Shown here: positions 40,661 through 48,675 of the stretch, piece by piece
How positions within the stretch are numbered: position 1 is the stretch's first letter
Layout: each line of letters starts with the position of its first letter
Source: Hymenobacter psoromatis
Lineage (GTDB): Bacteria; Bacteroidota; Bacteroidia; Cytophagales; Hymenobacteraceae
DNA: 64,000 nt
NCBI RefSeq assembly: GCF_020012125.1
Contig: NZ_JAIFAG010000001.1
Location: 4,464,001 to 4,528,000, forward strand
Reading direction: 5' to 3'
Notes under the pieces: model-generated
Seen by the model: the letters and a program-made list of their open reading frames with translations, nothing else
What the model was told of the DNA's origin: nothing
Database searches by the model: none
Position numbers and translations under genes: made by a program

Positions 40661-41014
40661 ATGGCTACTCCCTGGCTTCCCCTCACCGACGCTGCGCAAC
40701 TGGCGGCTATCGTGCAGGAATCATATGCGCACCCGGTTTTTATCTTCAAGCACAGCACTACCTGCTCCATTAGCGCGGCCGCTAAGGCTAAGGTCGAGCG
40801 CCAGTGGCCCGACACCTCGCTGCCCGCCGACGCGGCCATCTACTACCTCGATTTGCTGCGCTACCGTCCCATCTCGGGCCAGATTGCCAGCGAGTTCAGC
40901 ATCGAGCACCAGTCGCCGCAAATCCTCATGATTCAGGACGGCCAGGTGCGCTACCATGCCTCGCACATGGGTATCCGCCTCAGCGAAGCCGGCGCGGCCC
41001 TGGCTGCTAAATAG
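40661..41014 (+). CDS. ytxJ: YtxJ-like bacilliredoxin (bacillithiol system)
   Basis: A 117-residue thioredoxin-fold protein with a single active-site Cys in VFIFKHSTTCSISAAAK (about 26-42), the monothiol motif of YtxJ, and LDLLRYRPISGQIASEFSIEHQSPQ with the cis-Pro region. YtxJ-type proteins are thought to remove bacillithiol from S-bacillithiolated proteins. The presence of bshC at 24.3 kb shows the organism has the pathway. It ends at a perfect 31-bp inverted repeat. Confidence 0.87.
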   Translation: MATPWLPLTDAAQLAAIVQESYAHPVFIFKHSTTCSISAAAKAKVERQWPDTSLPADAAIYYLDLLRYRPISGQIASEFSIEHQSPQILMIQDGQVRYHASHMGIRLSEAGAALAAK

Positions 41015-41023
41015 CCGGGCCCC

Positions 41024-41090
41024 TACCCCCCTTAGTGCTAAGAGCCCCCGTGCCGGACTGGCACGGGGGCTCTTAGCACTAAGGGGGGTA
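41024..41090. terminator. Bidirectional terminator, perfect 31-bp inverted repeat
   Basis: Arms 41024-41054 and 41060-41090 are perfectly complementary, with a 5-nt loop, between the convergent ytxJ and TMEM175-like genes. There is no T-run; the arm ends are TACCCCCC and GGGGGGTA. Confidence 0.8.
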
Positions 41091-41096
41091 AGGACG

Positions 41097-41831
41097 CTAT
41101 GGGGTTGGCACCGGCTCCAGCGCTGCCTCCGGCTCGAGGGCGGGCTGCCGCAGGGCCAAGTGGGCGCGCAACAGGCGGGCGTGCCGCCGCCGGTGCAGCC
41201 ACGAAAAAGGTATCACCAGCAGCGCCGTGAACGGAATCAACAATATCCAGATGCCCTGGCTGGGCAGCAGCTGCACCACCAACAGCGCCACCCCAAAGCC
41301 CGCTACTGCCACTAGGGGTCGCCAGGTATCGAGGTCGGGGTGCGTGCGGTCTTCGGGTAAGATGAGCTGGTGGGCCGGGTTCAGCAGGTAGCGCAACAGC
41401 AGCACCTGTGCCAGGCCAGCGAGCATAATATTGATAGCGTAAATCGTGAAGGCCGCCGCCACCACGGCATAGGAGCTGAACACGCCCGACGAAAAGGGCA
41501 TTAGCACGATAAACATTAAAAACAAGATATTAAGCCACAAGAGCTTGGTGTCGTAGTTGCGCACGAACCGGAAAATGCGGTGGTGGGCCGTCCAGTACTG
41601 CGCAATGATGACAAAGCCTATCAGAAAGCCCATAAATTTGGGTACCAACTCTCCCAGCCCGCGCCAGATGTCGGTATTGCTAGGTAGGCGATGCCCAAAT
41701 TCGGGAAACCGAATTTCGATGGCCAGTAGCGTGATGGCGATGGCAAACACGGCATCGGTGAACAGGATGAGCCGCTCCAGTTGAAACTCGGTGCGGTCGT
41801 GGTGGTCGAGGGCGGTATCGGACTGGCTCAT
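41097..41831 (-). CDS. TMEM175-family (DUF1211) putative potassium channel
   Basis: A 244-residue membrane protein with six predicted segments. TM1 holds the signature LERLILFTDAVFAIAITLLA (family RxxxFSDAVFAIAITLL; here Thr for Ser), whose helix forms the pore of bacterial TMEM175 channels. A second part has FVRNYDTKLLWLNILFLMFI with PFSSGVFSSYA. ATG 41831 is chosen just before the N-terminal acidic tail; an ATG at 41870 is possible. Tetramer formation and K+ selectivity are family knowledge. Confidence 0.87.
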   Translation of the reverse strand: MSQSDTALDHHDRTEFQLERLILFTDAVFAIAITLLAIEIRFPEFGHRLPSNTDIWRGLGELVPKFMGFLIGFVIIAQYWTAHHRIFRFVRNYDTKLLWLNILFLMFIVLMPFSSGVFSSYAVVAAAFTIYAINIMLAGLAQVLLLRYLLNPAHQLILPEDRTHPDLDTWRPLVAVAGFGVALLVVQLLPSQGIWILLIPFTALLVIPFSWLHRRRHARLLRAHLALRQPALEPEAALEPVPTP

Positions 41832-41875
41832 AGCGCGGGCGGTTAGGGGGCTAAATGTAGCCGTTACCACCCAAA

Positions 41876-41911
41876 AAGAGACCGCCCCGGATTTTCCGAA
41901 GCGGCCCCTTA
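41876..41911 (-). terminator. Probable terminator of the DUF4142 gene
   Basis: On the minus strand GGCCGCTTCGG/CCGGGGCGGTC can pair using G-T pairs, with a loop of AAAAT, followed by CTCTTTTTGG. Confidence 0.5.
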
Positions 41912-41972
41912 AAGTAGTCAGCTGATATGCCAGGGCATGTAGCCAAGTAGTTGATGGCCAAAGGCCAGCAGC

Positions 41973-42638
41973 CTAATTAGTTTCTCTGGCATCGGCCTTG
42001 GCCATGCCCAGGTGCTGGGTCACCACGGGCAGCGTCTGGGTAATCCAGCTGCTGAGGGCGGCGTTTTTGGTCATTTGCTGGTGCGCGACCAAGGTGTTGG
42101 CCGTTATCTGGTGGTCGGCTTCCATTTGCTCCAGGTAGCGGTCCTGCAGGTCCTTACCCGACAGCTGCTGCATATTTTGGGCAATTTCCTTGTGCTGGTC
42201 GTCCATGTCGGTGGGTAGGGTCACGCCGGCTTTAGCCGCGATGGGCTGCAGGGCGGCGGTGCTCTTGGTATGGTCGGCTATCATTTTCTCGGCGTAGGTT
42301 TTGGTCATGCCCGTTACGCCCTTGGCCAGCGCCAGCTTACTGAGTTGCATCTCATTCTGGTCCGAGTGCGCAGCCGACTGCATAAACTGCGCGTCGTTGG
42401 CGTGGGGGGCCGTGGGGCCATTGGGGTCGGGCTGACCCTTGGCGGGGGCCGAGCCGGCAGCTGCGGGCATATCGGTAGGGTTCTGTGCCCCGTCGGGCAT
42501 CACGGCCGCCGGCTCCTCGGTAGTAGTGCCGGGCTTAGTCGTTTCAGAAAAGCCCTGGCCTTTGGTATCGGTTTTAGAGTTGCAGGCTGGCAGGGCAAGT
42601 AGGGCGGCACCCAGTAGGGGTAGGAGAAAGCGATTCAT
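41973..42638 (-). CDS. DUF4142 lipoprotein
   Basis: A 221-residue lipoprotein: signal MNRFLLPLLGAALLALPAC (Cys 19), a Gly/Pro/Thr-rich linker (20-80), then the ferritin-like helical DUF4142 domain: NDAQFMQSAAHSDQNEMQLS, TKTYAEKMIADHTKSTAALQ, MDDQHKEIAQNMQQLSGKDL and EQMEADHQITANTLVAHQQM. Paired Glu and His residues suggest a four-helix bundle. Function of the family is unknown; stress roles are suspected from distribution in Bacteroidetes and Proteobacteria. Confidence 0.9.
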   Translation of the reverse strand: MNRFLLPLLGAALLALPACNSKTDTKGQGFSETTKPGTTTEEPAAVMPDGAQNPTDMPAAAGSAPAKGQPDPNGPTAPHANDAQFMQSAAHSDQNEMQLSKLALAKGVTGMTKTYAEKMIADHTKSTAALQPIAAKAGVTLPTDMDDQHKEIAQNMQQLSGKDLQDRYLEQMEADHQITANTLVAHQQMTKNAALSSWITQTLPVVTQHLGMAKADARETN

Positions 42639-42756
42639 GGGAAAAAGGAAGAAGTGGAGTAAAGTGAGTAAGCCAACTGACTACGAGGCGCTTGGCCAAT
42701 AAGTTTCCTGAGCTTAGGACTATTAAAGAATTAACTAGTTGATAATTAATGATTAG

Positions 42757-43506
42757 CTAGGCACCGGCCGCCAGCAGGGCTTCAGCCAGCAATAGGTCCT
42801 CGGGAGTCGTAATCTTGAGGTTGCGGTAATCGCCCGCCACCAGCTGCACCGGGTGCAGGTCGTCTACCACGCTGGCATCGTCGGTAAAGGTGGGTAGCTC
42901 GGGCAGGCGGTAGGCGCGACGCAGCAGGGCTAGGTCGAAGGTCTGGGGCGTCTGCATCAGGCGCAGGCGGCGGCGGTCGAGCGGCGATGAGCCAGCCGCC
43001 CCTAGCAGCCGCACCGAGTCTTTGGGCGGCACGGCCACGGCCGCCGCGCCGTGGGTTGCCGCTACTTGGTAGGCCGCCTCCATCACGCTGGCCGCGATGA
43101 GCGGCCGCACGCCATCGTGCACTGCTACCAGCGCGCCCGCCAGCGCGTCGGGGGGTAGGGCGGCCAGCCCGGCCCGCACCGAAGCCCAGCGCGTGGCCCC
43201 GCCCGCCACCAGCAGGTGCGGAATGCTAACCGCGTATTCCACCAATACTTGTCGCCAGTAGTCGAGCTGGTCAAACGGTAGCACTACCACCAGCTGCACC
43301 ACGCCCAGCGCCGGTGCGGCCCAGCGCCGCAGCGTGTGCAGCAGCACCGGCTCACCCCCCAGCAGCAGAAACTGCTTGGGCCGGTCGGACCCCATGCGTA
43401 GCCCGTTCCCTCCCGCCACCAGAATAGCGTAACGCGGCGGGGACGGTAAATGAGTAGGTGAGTAAATGAGTAAGTCGTTGGGTGGTGGGGGAGGGGTAGC
43501 GGGCAT
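42757..43506 (-). CDS. ispD: 2-C-methyl-D-erythritol 4-phosphate cytidylyltransferase
   Basis: A 249-residue enzyme that transfers CMP to MEP in the non-mevalonate isoprenoid pathway. Motifs: RYAILVAGGNGLRMGSDRPK (about 25-44, the GGxGxRMG...PKQF nucleotide loop), VAVHDGVRPLI (about 125-135), TPQTFDLALLRRAY and TDDASVVDDL near the C-terminus. The N-terminus is about 22 residues longer than usual with a Pro run; a -7-like TACCTTCG lies 25 nt upstream of ATG 43506, which supports this start. Confidence 0.93.
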   Translation of the reverse strand: MPATPPPPPNDLLIYSPTHLPSPPRYAILVAGGNGLRMGSDRPKQFLLLGGEPVLLHTLRRWAAPALGVVQLVVVLPFDQLDYWRQVLVEYAVSIPHLLVAGGATRWASVRAGLAALPPDALAGALVAVHDGVRPLIAASVMEAAYQVAATHGAAAVAVPPKDSVRLLGAAGSSPLDRRRLRLMQTPQTFDLALLRRAYRLPELPTFTDDASVVDDLHPVQLVAGDYRNLKITTPEDLLLAEALLAAGA

Positions 43507-43611
43507 AAGTCAGTAGAAGCGTAGCGCCAGCGAAGGTAGCAAATCCACTAAACGCAAAATGGCCCGGCCACCCCCAGGTAGCCGAGCCACTCCACGTACT
43601 CATTTACTCAC

Positions 43612-44667
43612 TTACAGAATGAGCATCGCGTCGCCGAAGGCGAAGAAGCGGTACTTTTCCTTGATGGCTTCCTGGTACGCCTCCATCAGCAGCTTGTAGC
43701 CGGCGAAGGCCGAAGCCATCATCACCAAGGTGCTTTCGGGGAGGTGAAAGTTGGTCAGCAGCGAGTTAGCGATTTTGAAATCGTAGGGCGGGTAGATAAA
43801 CTTGTCGTTCCAGCCCGAGGTCACCTTGATGCGGCTGTTGGCCGAAACCGAGGCATCGAGCGCCCGCATGGTCGTCGTGCCAATGGCGCAGACCTGCTTC
43901 TTGGTGTCCATCGACTTGTTCACAATCTGCACCGCCTCGGGGCCCACGAAGAACTGCTCCGAGTCCATCTTGTGCTTGGTGAGGTCCTCCACATCTACGT
44001 TGCGGTAGGTGCCCAGGCCCACGTGCAGGGTGATAAACGCCTTCTCTATCCCCTTGATTTCCATGCGCTTCATTACTTCGCGTGAGAAGTGCAGGCCGGC
44101 GCTCGGCGCGGCCACGGCCCCAATGTTCTCGGCAAAAATGGTCTGGTAGCGCTCCTTATCAGCGGGCTCGGTTTCGCGCTTAAGCACTTCCTTGGGCACG
44201 GGCGTTTCGCCCAGTTCGTGCAAAGATTTGCGAAACTCCTCATCGGTGCCATCAAACAAAAACTTGATGGTGCGGCCCCGCGACGTCGTATTGTCAATGA
44301 CCTCGGCCACGATATCCGACTCGCCAAAGTACAGCTTATTACCCACCCGGATTTTGCGGGCCGGGTCCACGAGCACGTCCCAGAGGCGGCCTTCCTTGTT
44401 CAATTCGCGCAGTAGGAAAACCTCAATCTGCGCGCCAGTGCGCTCTTTCTGGCCATACATGCGGGCCGGAAACACCTTGGTGTCGTTGAAAACAAAAACG
44501 TCGCCCTCCACAAAATAATCTAAGATGTCCTTGAACATGCGATGTTCAAACTGGCCGGTAGCGCGGTGAACCACCATCAGGCGCGACTCGTCGCGGTGGC
44601 GGGCAGGGTGACTGGCAATCAGCTCTTCGGGGAGTTCAAACTTGAACTCATGCAGTTTCATCGCCAT
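43612..44667 (-). CDS. queA: tRNA preQ1(34) S-adenosylmethionine ribosyltransferase-isomerase
   Basis: A 351-residue enzyme that adds the SAM-derived ribosyl group to preQ1 in tRNA, giving epoxyqueuosine. Family features: KLHEFKFELPEELIASHPA at the start, DVFVFNDTKVFPARMYGQK, AAPSAGLHFSREVMKRM, FITLHVGLGTYRNVDVEDL and LLTNFHLPESTLVMMASAFA (the last is the QueA signature). ATG 44667 or 44661 both fit. A perfect -7 element lies 41 nt upstream. Confidence 0.96.
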   Translation of the reverse strand: MAMKLHEFKFELPEELIASHPARHRDESRLMVVHRATGQFEHRMFKDILDYFVEGDVFVFNDTKVFPARMYGQKERTGAQIEVFLLRELNKEGRLWDVLVDPARKIRVGNKLYFGESDIVAEVIDNTTSRGRTIKFLFDGTDEEFRKSLHELGETPVPKEVLKRETEPADKERYQTIFAENIGAVAAPSAGLHFSREVMKRMEIKGIEKAFITLHVGLGTYRNVDVEDLTKHKMDSEQFFVGPEAVQIVNKSMDTKKQVCAIGTTTMRALDASVSANSRIKVTSGWNDKFIYPPYDFKIANSLLTNFHLPESTLVMMASAFAGYKLLMEAYQEAIKEKYRFFAFGDAMLIL

Positions 44668-44708
44668 GATGGGCAGTACTAGGGGGAAGTTACCGAAAAT
44701 TCGGGGTG

Positions 44709-44716
44709 CAAAGGTA
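44709..44716 (-). promoter_or_regulatory. -7 promoter element TACCTTTG for queA
   Basis: A perfect TAnnTTTG match on the minus strand, 41 nt before the ATG. Confidence 0.55.
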
Positions 44717-44930
44717 CGCTTTTTTTTTGAGGCTGAGCTTTTGCATAGGCTGAGCTTTAGCTTGTCGGGTAAGCGAACGGTAATTTTCCACCAACTTCGC
44801 GGTATTAATAGCAAAGTGGCGGTGTTCGCTTGTTCTATTTCTTGGCGGCCCTGCAGTGCCGGCTAAAGACTACCCTACCCCCATCCGGCCCTGCGGTGCT
44901 AGCTGAAGCTTACCGCGCATTTAACCAGCT

Positions 44931-46196
44931 ATGTTCCTTACTGTTCGACTCGTACTCGAAAGCTTCGCTTTTGCCTGGCAGGCATTGCGGGCCAATCTGC
45001 TGCGCACTGTCTTGTCGCTGCTGGGCGTCACGGTGGGTATTTTCTCCATTATCGCCGTTTTCATGGTCGTCGATTCGCTCGAATCGAACGTGCGCAGCAG
45101 CATGAACTTCCTGGGCGATAAAGTAATTTACGTGGGCAAGTGGCCCTGGGTCTTCGAGAGTAATTTTCCGTGGTGGAAGTATTTCAACCGGCCCGTGCCT
45201 ACACTGCGTGAGTTTCAGCAGCTGCAGCGGATGCTGCCCGCCAACAGTCAGAAGGGGGTGGCCATCTTCGTGCCCAAGGGCGGTAATACACTGAAGGCGG
45301 AGAATAACTCGGTGAGCGACTGTGCGTTGCAGGGCGTCAGCTACGATTACCGCCAGATTTCTAGCGTGCCCATTGAGCAGGGCCGCTACTTTACCCAGCA
45401 GGAGATGGATGGCGGCCGGCCGGTGGCCATCATCGGGGCTACCATCGCCGAAAACCTCTTTCCGCAGGGCGCGCCGGTGGGGCGGCAGTTCAAGACCCAG
45501 GGCCGTTACTTCACAGTTATCGGGGTGATGAAAAAGGAGGGTAAAAACCTGCTTGGCACGCCCAGCAACGATGCCAACTGCCTGATTCCTTTCGGCATGT
45601 TTGCCAATATCTTCGCCCTCAACAGCTCCGGGCAGGGCGTGCCCTCGCCCCAAATCGGCGTGAAGGGCCGCGACGACGACCCCGGCCTGCTGAATCTCGA
45701 AGCCGAGATGCAGGGCGACATGCGCATCATCCGGGGCCTCAAGCCCCGCGAGGAAGACAACTTCGCCCTCAATCGCCCCGAAATGATTGCCGATACCATC
45801 GGTAAGCTATTTAGCATTATCGGCATAGCGGGGGCCATCATTGGCTCATTTGCCATGTTGGTAGGCGGCTTCGGCATTGCCAATATTATGTTCGTATCGG
45901 TGCGGGAGCGCACCAATATTATCGGCATCCAAAAATCATTAGGGGCCAAAAATTACTTTATTCTGTTTCAGTTTTTGTTCGAGGCCGTGTTCTTATGCCT
46001 GCTGGGCGGGGGGGTAGGGATTTTTCTGGTCTGGCTCATTACTCTCGTGCCGCAGGATAGCCTGGCGCTATCGCTGAGCGCGGGCAACATCTCGCTGGGC
46101 CTGCTGGTGTCGGTGGGCATCGGGGTGCTGGCCGGCATCATTCCGGCCGTGATGGCCGCCAATCTGGACCCGGTTATCGCCATTCGGGCCAAGTAG
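44931..46196 (+). CDS. MacB/FtsX-type ABC transporter permease
   Basis: A 421-residue membrane protein: TM1 (about 22-45, RTVLSLLGVTVGIFSIIAVF), a large extracytoplasmic MacB periplasmic-core domain (about 50-280; ISSVPIEQGRYFTQQEMDGG, PVAIIGATIAENLFPQG), then three more segments of the FtsX domain (about 290-415) with FVSVRERTNIIGIQKSLGAK and VIAIRAK at the end. Such permeases work with a separate ATPase in export or mechanotransmission; no ATPase gene is nearby. Confidence 0.92.
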   Translation: MFLTVRLVLESFAFAWQALRANLLRTVLSLLGVTVGIFSIIAVFMVVDSLESNVRSSMNFLGDKVIYVGKWPWVFESNFPWWKYFNRPVPTLREFQQLQRMLPANSQKGVAIFVPKGGNTLKAENNSVSDCALQGVSYDYRQISSVPIEQGRYFTQQEMDGGRPVAIIGATIAENLFPQGAPVGRQFKTQGRYFTVIGVMKKEGKNLLGTPSNDANCLIPFGMFANIFALNSSGQGVPSPQIGVKGRDDDPGLLNLEAEMQGDMRIIRGLKPREEDNFALNRPEMIADTIGKLFSIIGIAGAIIGSFAMLVGGFGIANIMFVSVRERTNIIGIQKSLGAKNYFILFQFLFEAVFLCLLGGGVGIFLVWLITLVPQDSLALSLSAGNISLGLLVSVGIGVLAGIIPAVMAANLDPVIAIRAK

Positions 46197-46206
46197 AATG
46201 GATATG

Positions 46207-46260
46207 CTTGGGAGCGCTTGTCATTGCGAGCAACGCGAAGTAATGACAAGCGCTCCCAAG
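46207..46260. repeat. Interspersed palindromic repeat, family B copy 1
   Basis: Perfect 19-bp arms (46207-46225 and 46242-46260) around GCGAGCAACGCGAAGT. The core TGTCATTGCGAGCAACGCG is shared with the copy at 58.18 kb. Confidence 0.8.
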
Positions 46261-46351
46261 CCTCTTTCCCGCTTATCTTCGCGCCCTTTCTTAATTCCCG
46301 CCCCGCTTGCCAGGAGCCGGGGCTTTTTCATTTCCCCACACTGGCTTACTC

Positions 46352-47218
46352 ATGTCTAAACTCAAGAAAACCAGTAAAACCAAGTCGTCCGACGAAACCC
46401 TGAACGCGGGCTCGGGCAAGACCATTGTGCAGCCCAACGTCAACGACAACAAGCTCACCAGTATCACGGAGCTGCGGCAGCAAACCGGCGGCCCGGCCAA
46501 AAACGGCCAGGACCCCGACGAGCAGCGCATCCGCAAAGCCTTCGTGGATAAAGATTGGAACGAGATAAAAATCGCCGATAGCTGGCAGATTTTCAAGGTG
46601 ATGGCCGAGTTTGTGGAGGGCTTCGAGAAGATGTCCAAAATTGGCCCCTGCGTGAGCATCTTCGGCTCGGCCCGCACCAAGCCCGACAATCAGTACTACC
46701 AGATGGCCGAGGAAATTGCCTCCAAGCTCGTGCGCCACGGCTACGGCGTCATCACCGGGGGCGGCCCCGGCATCATGGAGGCCGGCAACAAGGGCGCGCG
46801 TGCCGAGGGCGGCAAGTCGGTGGGCCTCAACATTGAGCTGCCCTTCGAGCAGACCCACAACATCTACATCGACCAGGATAAGTGTATCGATTTCGACTAT
46901 TTTTTTGTGCGCAAGGTGATGTTTGTGAAGTACGCCCAGGCCTTCGTGGGGATGCCCGGCGGCTTCGGCACCATCGACGAGCTGTTTGAGGCGCTGACCC
47001 TGATTCAGACCAAGAAAATCGGGCGTTTCCCCATCGTGCTGGTGGGCTCGGCCTACTGGGGCGGCCTGTTTGAGTGGATTACCAACGTGATGCTGAGCGA
47101 GGAGCACAATATTTCGCCCGAAGATATCAACCTGGTGCAGATAGTGGACGATGCCAGCGAAGCCGTTAAGATTATTGACGACTTCTACCATAAGTACTCG
47201 CTCTCGCCCAACTTCTAG
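46352..47218 (+). CDS. LOG family (TIGR00730-type) nucleoside-monophosphate phosphoribohydrolase-like protein
   Basis: A 288-residue Rossmann-fold protein. The conserved pair GVITGGGPGIMEAGNKGARA (about 132-152) and GMPGGFGTIDELFEALT (about 200-216, PGGxGTxxE) define the lysine-decarboxylase-like LOG family, whose members release free bases from nucleoside monophosphates (cytokinin activation in plants). An 80-residue N-terminal extension with a Lys/Thr-rich start is longer than in minimal LOGs. Physiological substrate in this bacterium is not known. Confidence 0.9.
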   Translation: MSKLKKTSKTKSSDETLNAGSGKTIVQPNVNDNKLTSITELRQQTGGPAKNGQDPDEQRIRKAFVDKDWNEIKIADSWQIFKVMAEFVEGFEKMSKIGPCVSIFGSARTKPDNQYYQMAEEIASKLVRHGYGVITGGGPGIMEAGNKGARAEGGKSVGLNIELPFEQTHNIYIDQDKCIDFDYFFVRKVMFVKYAQAFVGMPGGFGTIDELFEALTLIQTKKIGRFPIVLVGSAYWGGLFEWITNVMLSEEHNISPEDINLVQIVDDASEAVKIIDDFYHKYSLSPNF

Positions 47219-47305
47219 CCCCGGCGGGGGGTAGGCGGCCGGGCCGGCACCAACTTTTTTGGGGTGGGCCAAGTATAGCCAGTAAACGTATTTCATACCC
47301 TCCTC

Positions 47306-47707
47306 ATGGATTCCACCGCCCCTACCCCGCACCCTACCCCCGCCCCCGACGTGCAGCTGCACATCAGCGATGAGCAAAGCTCGGCGCTGCTCACCGATAC
47401 TCTTAACCTGCTGAGCCAGGCCATGCCCAACGCTGACGGGGCCACCGGCCTGCGCGAGCTGGAGCGCTGGGACACCGTGCTGGCCGCCAGCGACCGCCCC
47501 GGTCTGGCCAAGATTAAGCAGGAAATCAACGCCTTGCGCGGCCTGCTCGAAGCCCCCGACACCCAGAGCCACGCGGTAGCCGAAGCTCTAGCCAGCCTCG
47601 GGGCCGAAGCCGCCAAAGCCGGCGAGGAAGCCGCCAACGGCTACTCCGACCCGCTGCACAATTTAAGCCGCTTGCTAATTAAGGCTAGCAATCTGCTGTC
47701 GCGCTAG
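47306..47707 (+). CDS. Hypothetical helical protein
   Basis: A 133-residue protein beginning MDSTAPTPHPTPAPDVQLHI, with a Pro-rich start and then an all-helical body (SALLTDTLNLLSQAMPN, KIKQEINALRGLLEAPD, LHNLSRLLIKASNLLSR). No signal peptide. No family recognised. It lies downstream of the LOG gene by 87 nt and ends at a strong terminator. Confidence 0.65.
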   Translation: MDSTAPTPHPTPAPDVQLHISDEQSSALLTDTLNLLSQAMPNADGATGLRELERWDTVLAASDRPGLAKIKQEINALRGLLEAPDTQSHAVAEALASLGAEAAKAGEEAANGYSDPLHNLSRLLIKASNLLSR

Positions 47708-47711
47708 CAGC

Positions 47712-48014
47712 TCAAGCAAAATCAAGCAGGCCCGGCAGATTTCTAAATCTGCCGGGCCTTTTCGTACACGGTGGCTCATAGCGGGTGGAAGGCTGAAGCG
47801 GCCCTTGCGCGTCAGCTGGGTAGGGGGAGTCCACGGGCACGTAGCCCCCGCCCGTGCTGGCGTGGTAGACCTGCACCGTGCCCCCACCTACGGGCTGCTT
47901 GCTAATGCTCTCCACGATTTGGTCGCTCACTTCCGTGGTGCCCGTTGTCGGGTCTTTCTGGCAGCCGGCCAGTAAGCCAAAGGCGGCCAATGCGAATACC
48001 TAGAAAGATTTCAT
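47712..48014 (-). pseudogene. Lipoprotein gene with a stop at codon 5
   Basis: ATG 48014 reads MKSF then TAG (48002-48000), then VFALAAFGLLAGCQKDPTTG, a clear lipoprotein signal with lipobox LAGC. The stop is inside the signal peptide. After EVSDQIVESISKQPVGGGTV the frame continues through the neighbouring convergent terminator (47728-47764), so the natural 3' end also seems lost. Translation from an internal codon (TTG 47990) would give a short but still possible signal. Confidence 0.6.
47728..47764 (+). terminator. Rho-independent terminator after the 133-residue hypothetical gene
   Basis: A 15-nt inverted repeat AGGCCCGGCAGATTT/AAATCTGCCGGGCCT followed by TTTTCG. Confidence 0.8.
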
Positions 48015-48092
48015 AAGAATTATAGTTTAAGAATTACTAAAAAAGGATACTTAATGGGGCAGCCTGCCACAGCGAGACCGCCCCCATATTGC

Positions 48093-48385
48093 CTATTGTT
48101 CGATGCGAAGCTGCTGCCGGCTCAGGACTTTTTGCCCGCGCAGGATGTGGATGAAGTAGAGGCCGGTGGGCAGCTTGTCGGTTTTGAGGCGCAACACGCG
48201 CTCGCCGTGGCTGCGCTGCTCGGCGCGGGGCTGCCCCTGGGCGTCGAAGAGGCGCACCATCACCGGCTCGGCGGGGCTGGCCGCCGCCAAGCTGGCTTCA
48301 CTCAGGTGCACTTCCACCGCGTCGCGGGCCGGGCTGGGGTAGACGTAAGTAAACTGGCAAAAAGAGTGAAGGAGATAAGTTATTG
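48093..48385 (-). pseudogene. Orphan type IX secretion C-terminal sorting domain
   Basis: The frame reads FTYVYPSPARDAVEVHLSEA (48356 leftward), then PVMVRLFDAQGQPRAEQRSH, LRLKTDKLPTGLYFIHILRG and QKVLSRQQLRIEQ: a complete type A C-terminal domain used by Bacteroidetes gliding/secretion-system cargo. Upstream, a TGA lies in frame and no passenger protein is present, so this is the 3' remnant of a lost secreted protein. Confidence 0.8.
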
Positions 48386-48675
48386 GTTCTCAGTACCGCA
48401 CGGAGTCGGATTGCGAACGAAACTAAAAGAAATCAGGTGTAAAGCAATGTTAATAGTTGAAACAATCAGACGTTAATTTCAGTGGTTTCTATTTATAAAA
48501 TGTTGACTAGCAAAAAAATAAGTAGGAATTATCTGACTTTAGGAATGATTTATAAGAACTTGGCCACTACCTTTTTTCTGGGGCCAACTGCTTTTATCAG
48601 CCGGCATTCTCCACGCACTTGGCTAGGGCGTTGCTCTGAGTGGCCCGACCTTTGCGCCCGTCCGCTACCCGCTTT
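48386..48675. other. Gene-poor AT-rich gap
   Basis: Clearly AT-rich next to its surroundings, with many stops in all frames. It probably marks the deletion that removed the passenger part of the sorting-domain gene at 48093-48385. GACCTTTG at 48648-48655 is one base off the -7 consensus, 21 nt before the next gene. Confidence 0.5.

Noticed and set aside
48640..48675. Upstream start for the 338-residue hypothetical protein
   Set aside because: A start at 48640 would add 12 residues rich in Arg/Pro; ATG 48676 fits better with the promoter-like GACCTTTG at 48648-48655.
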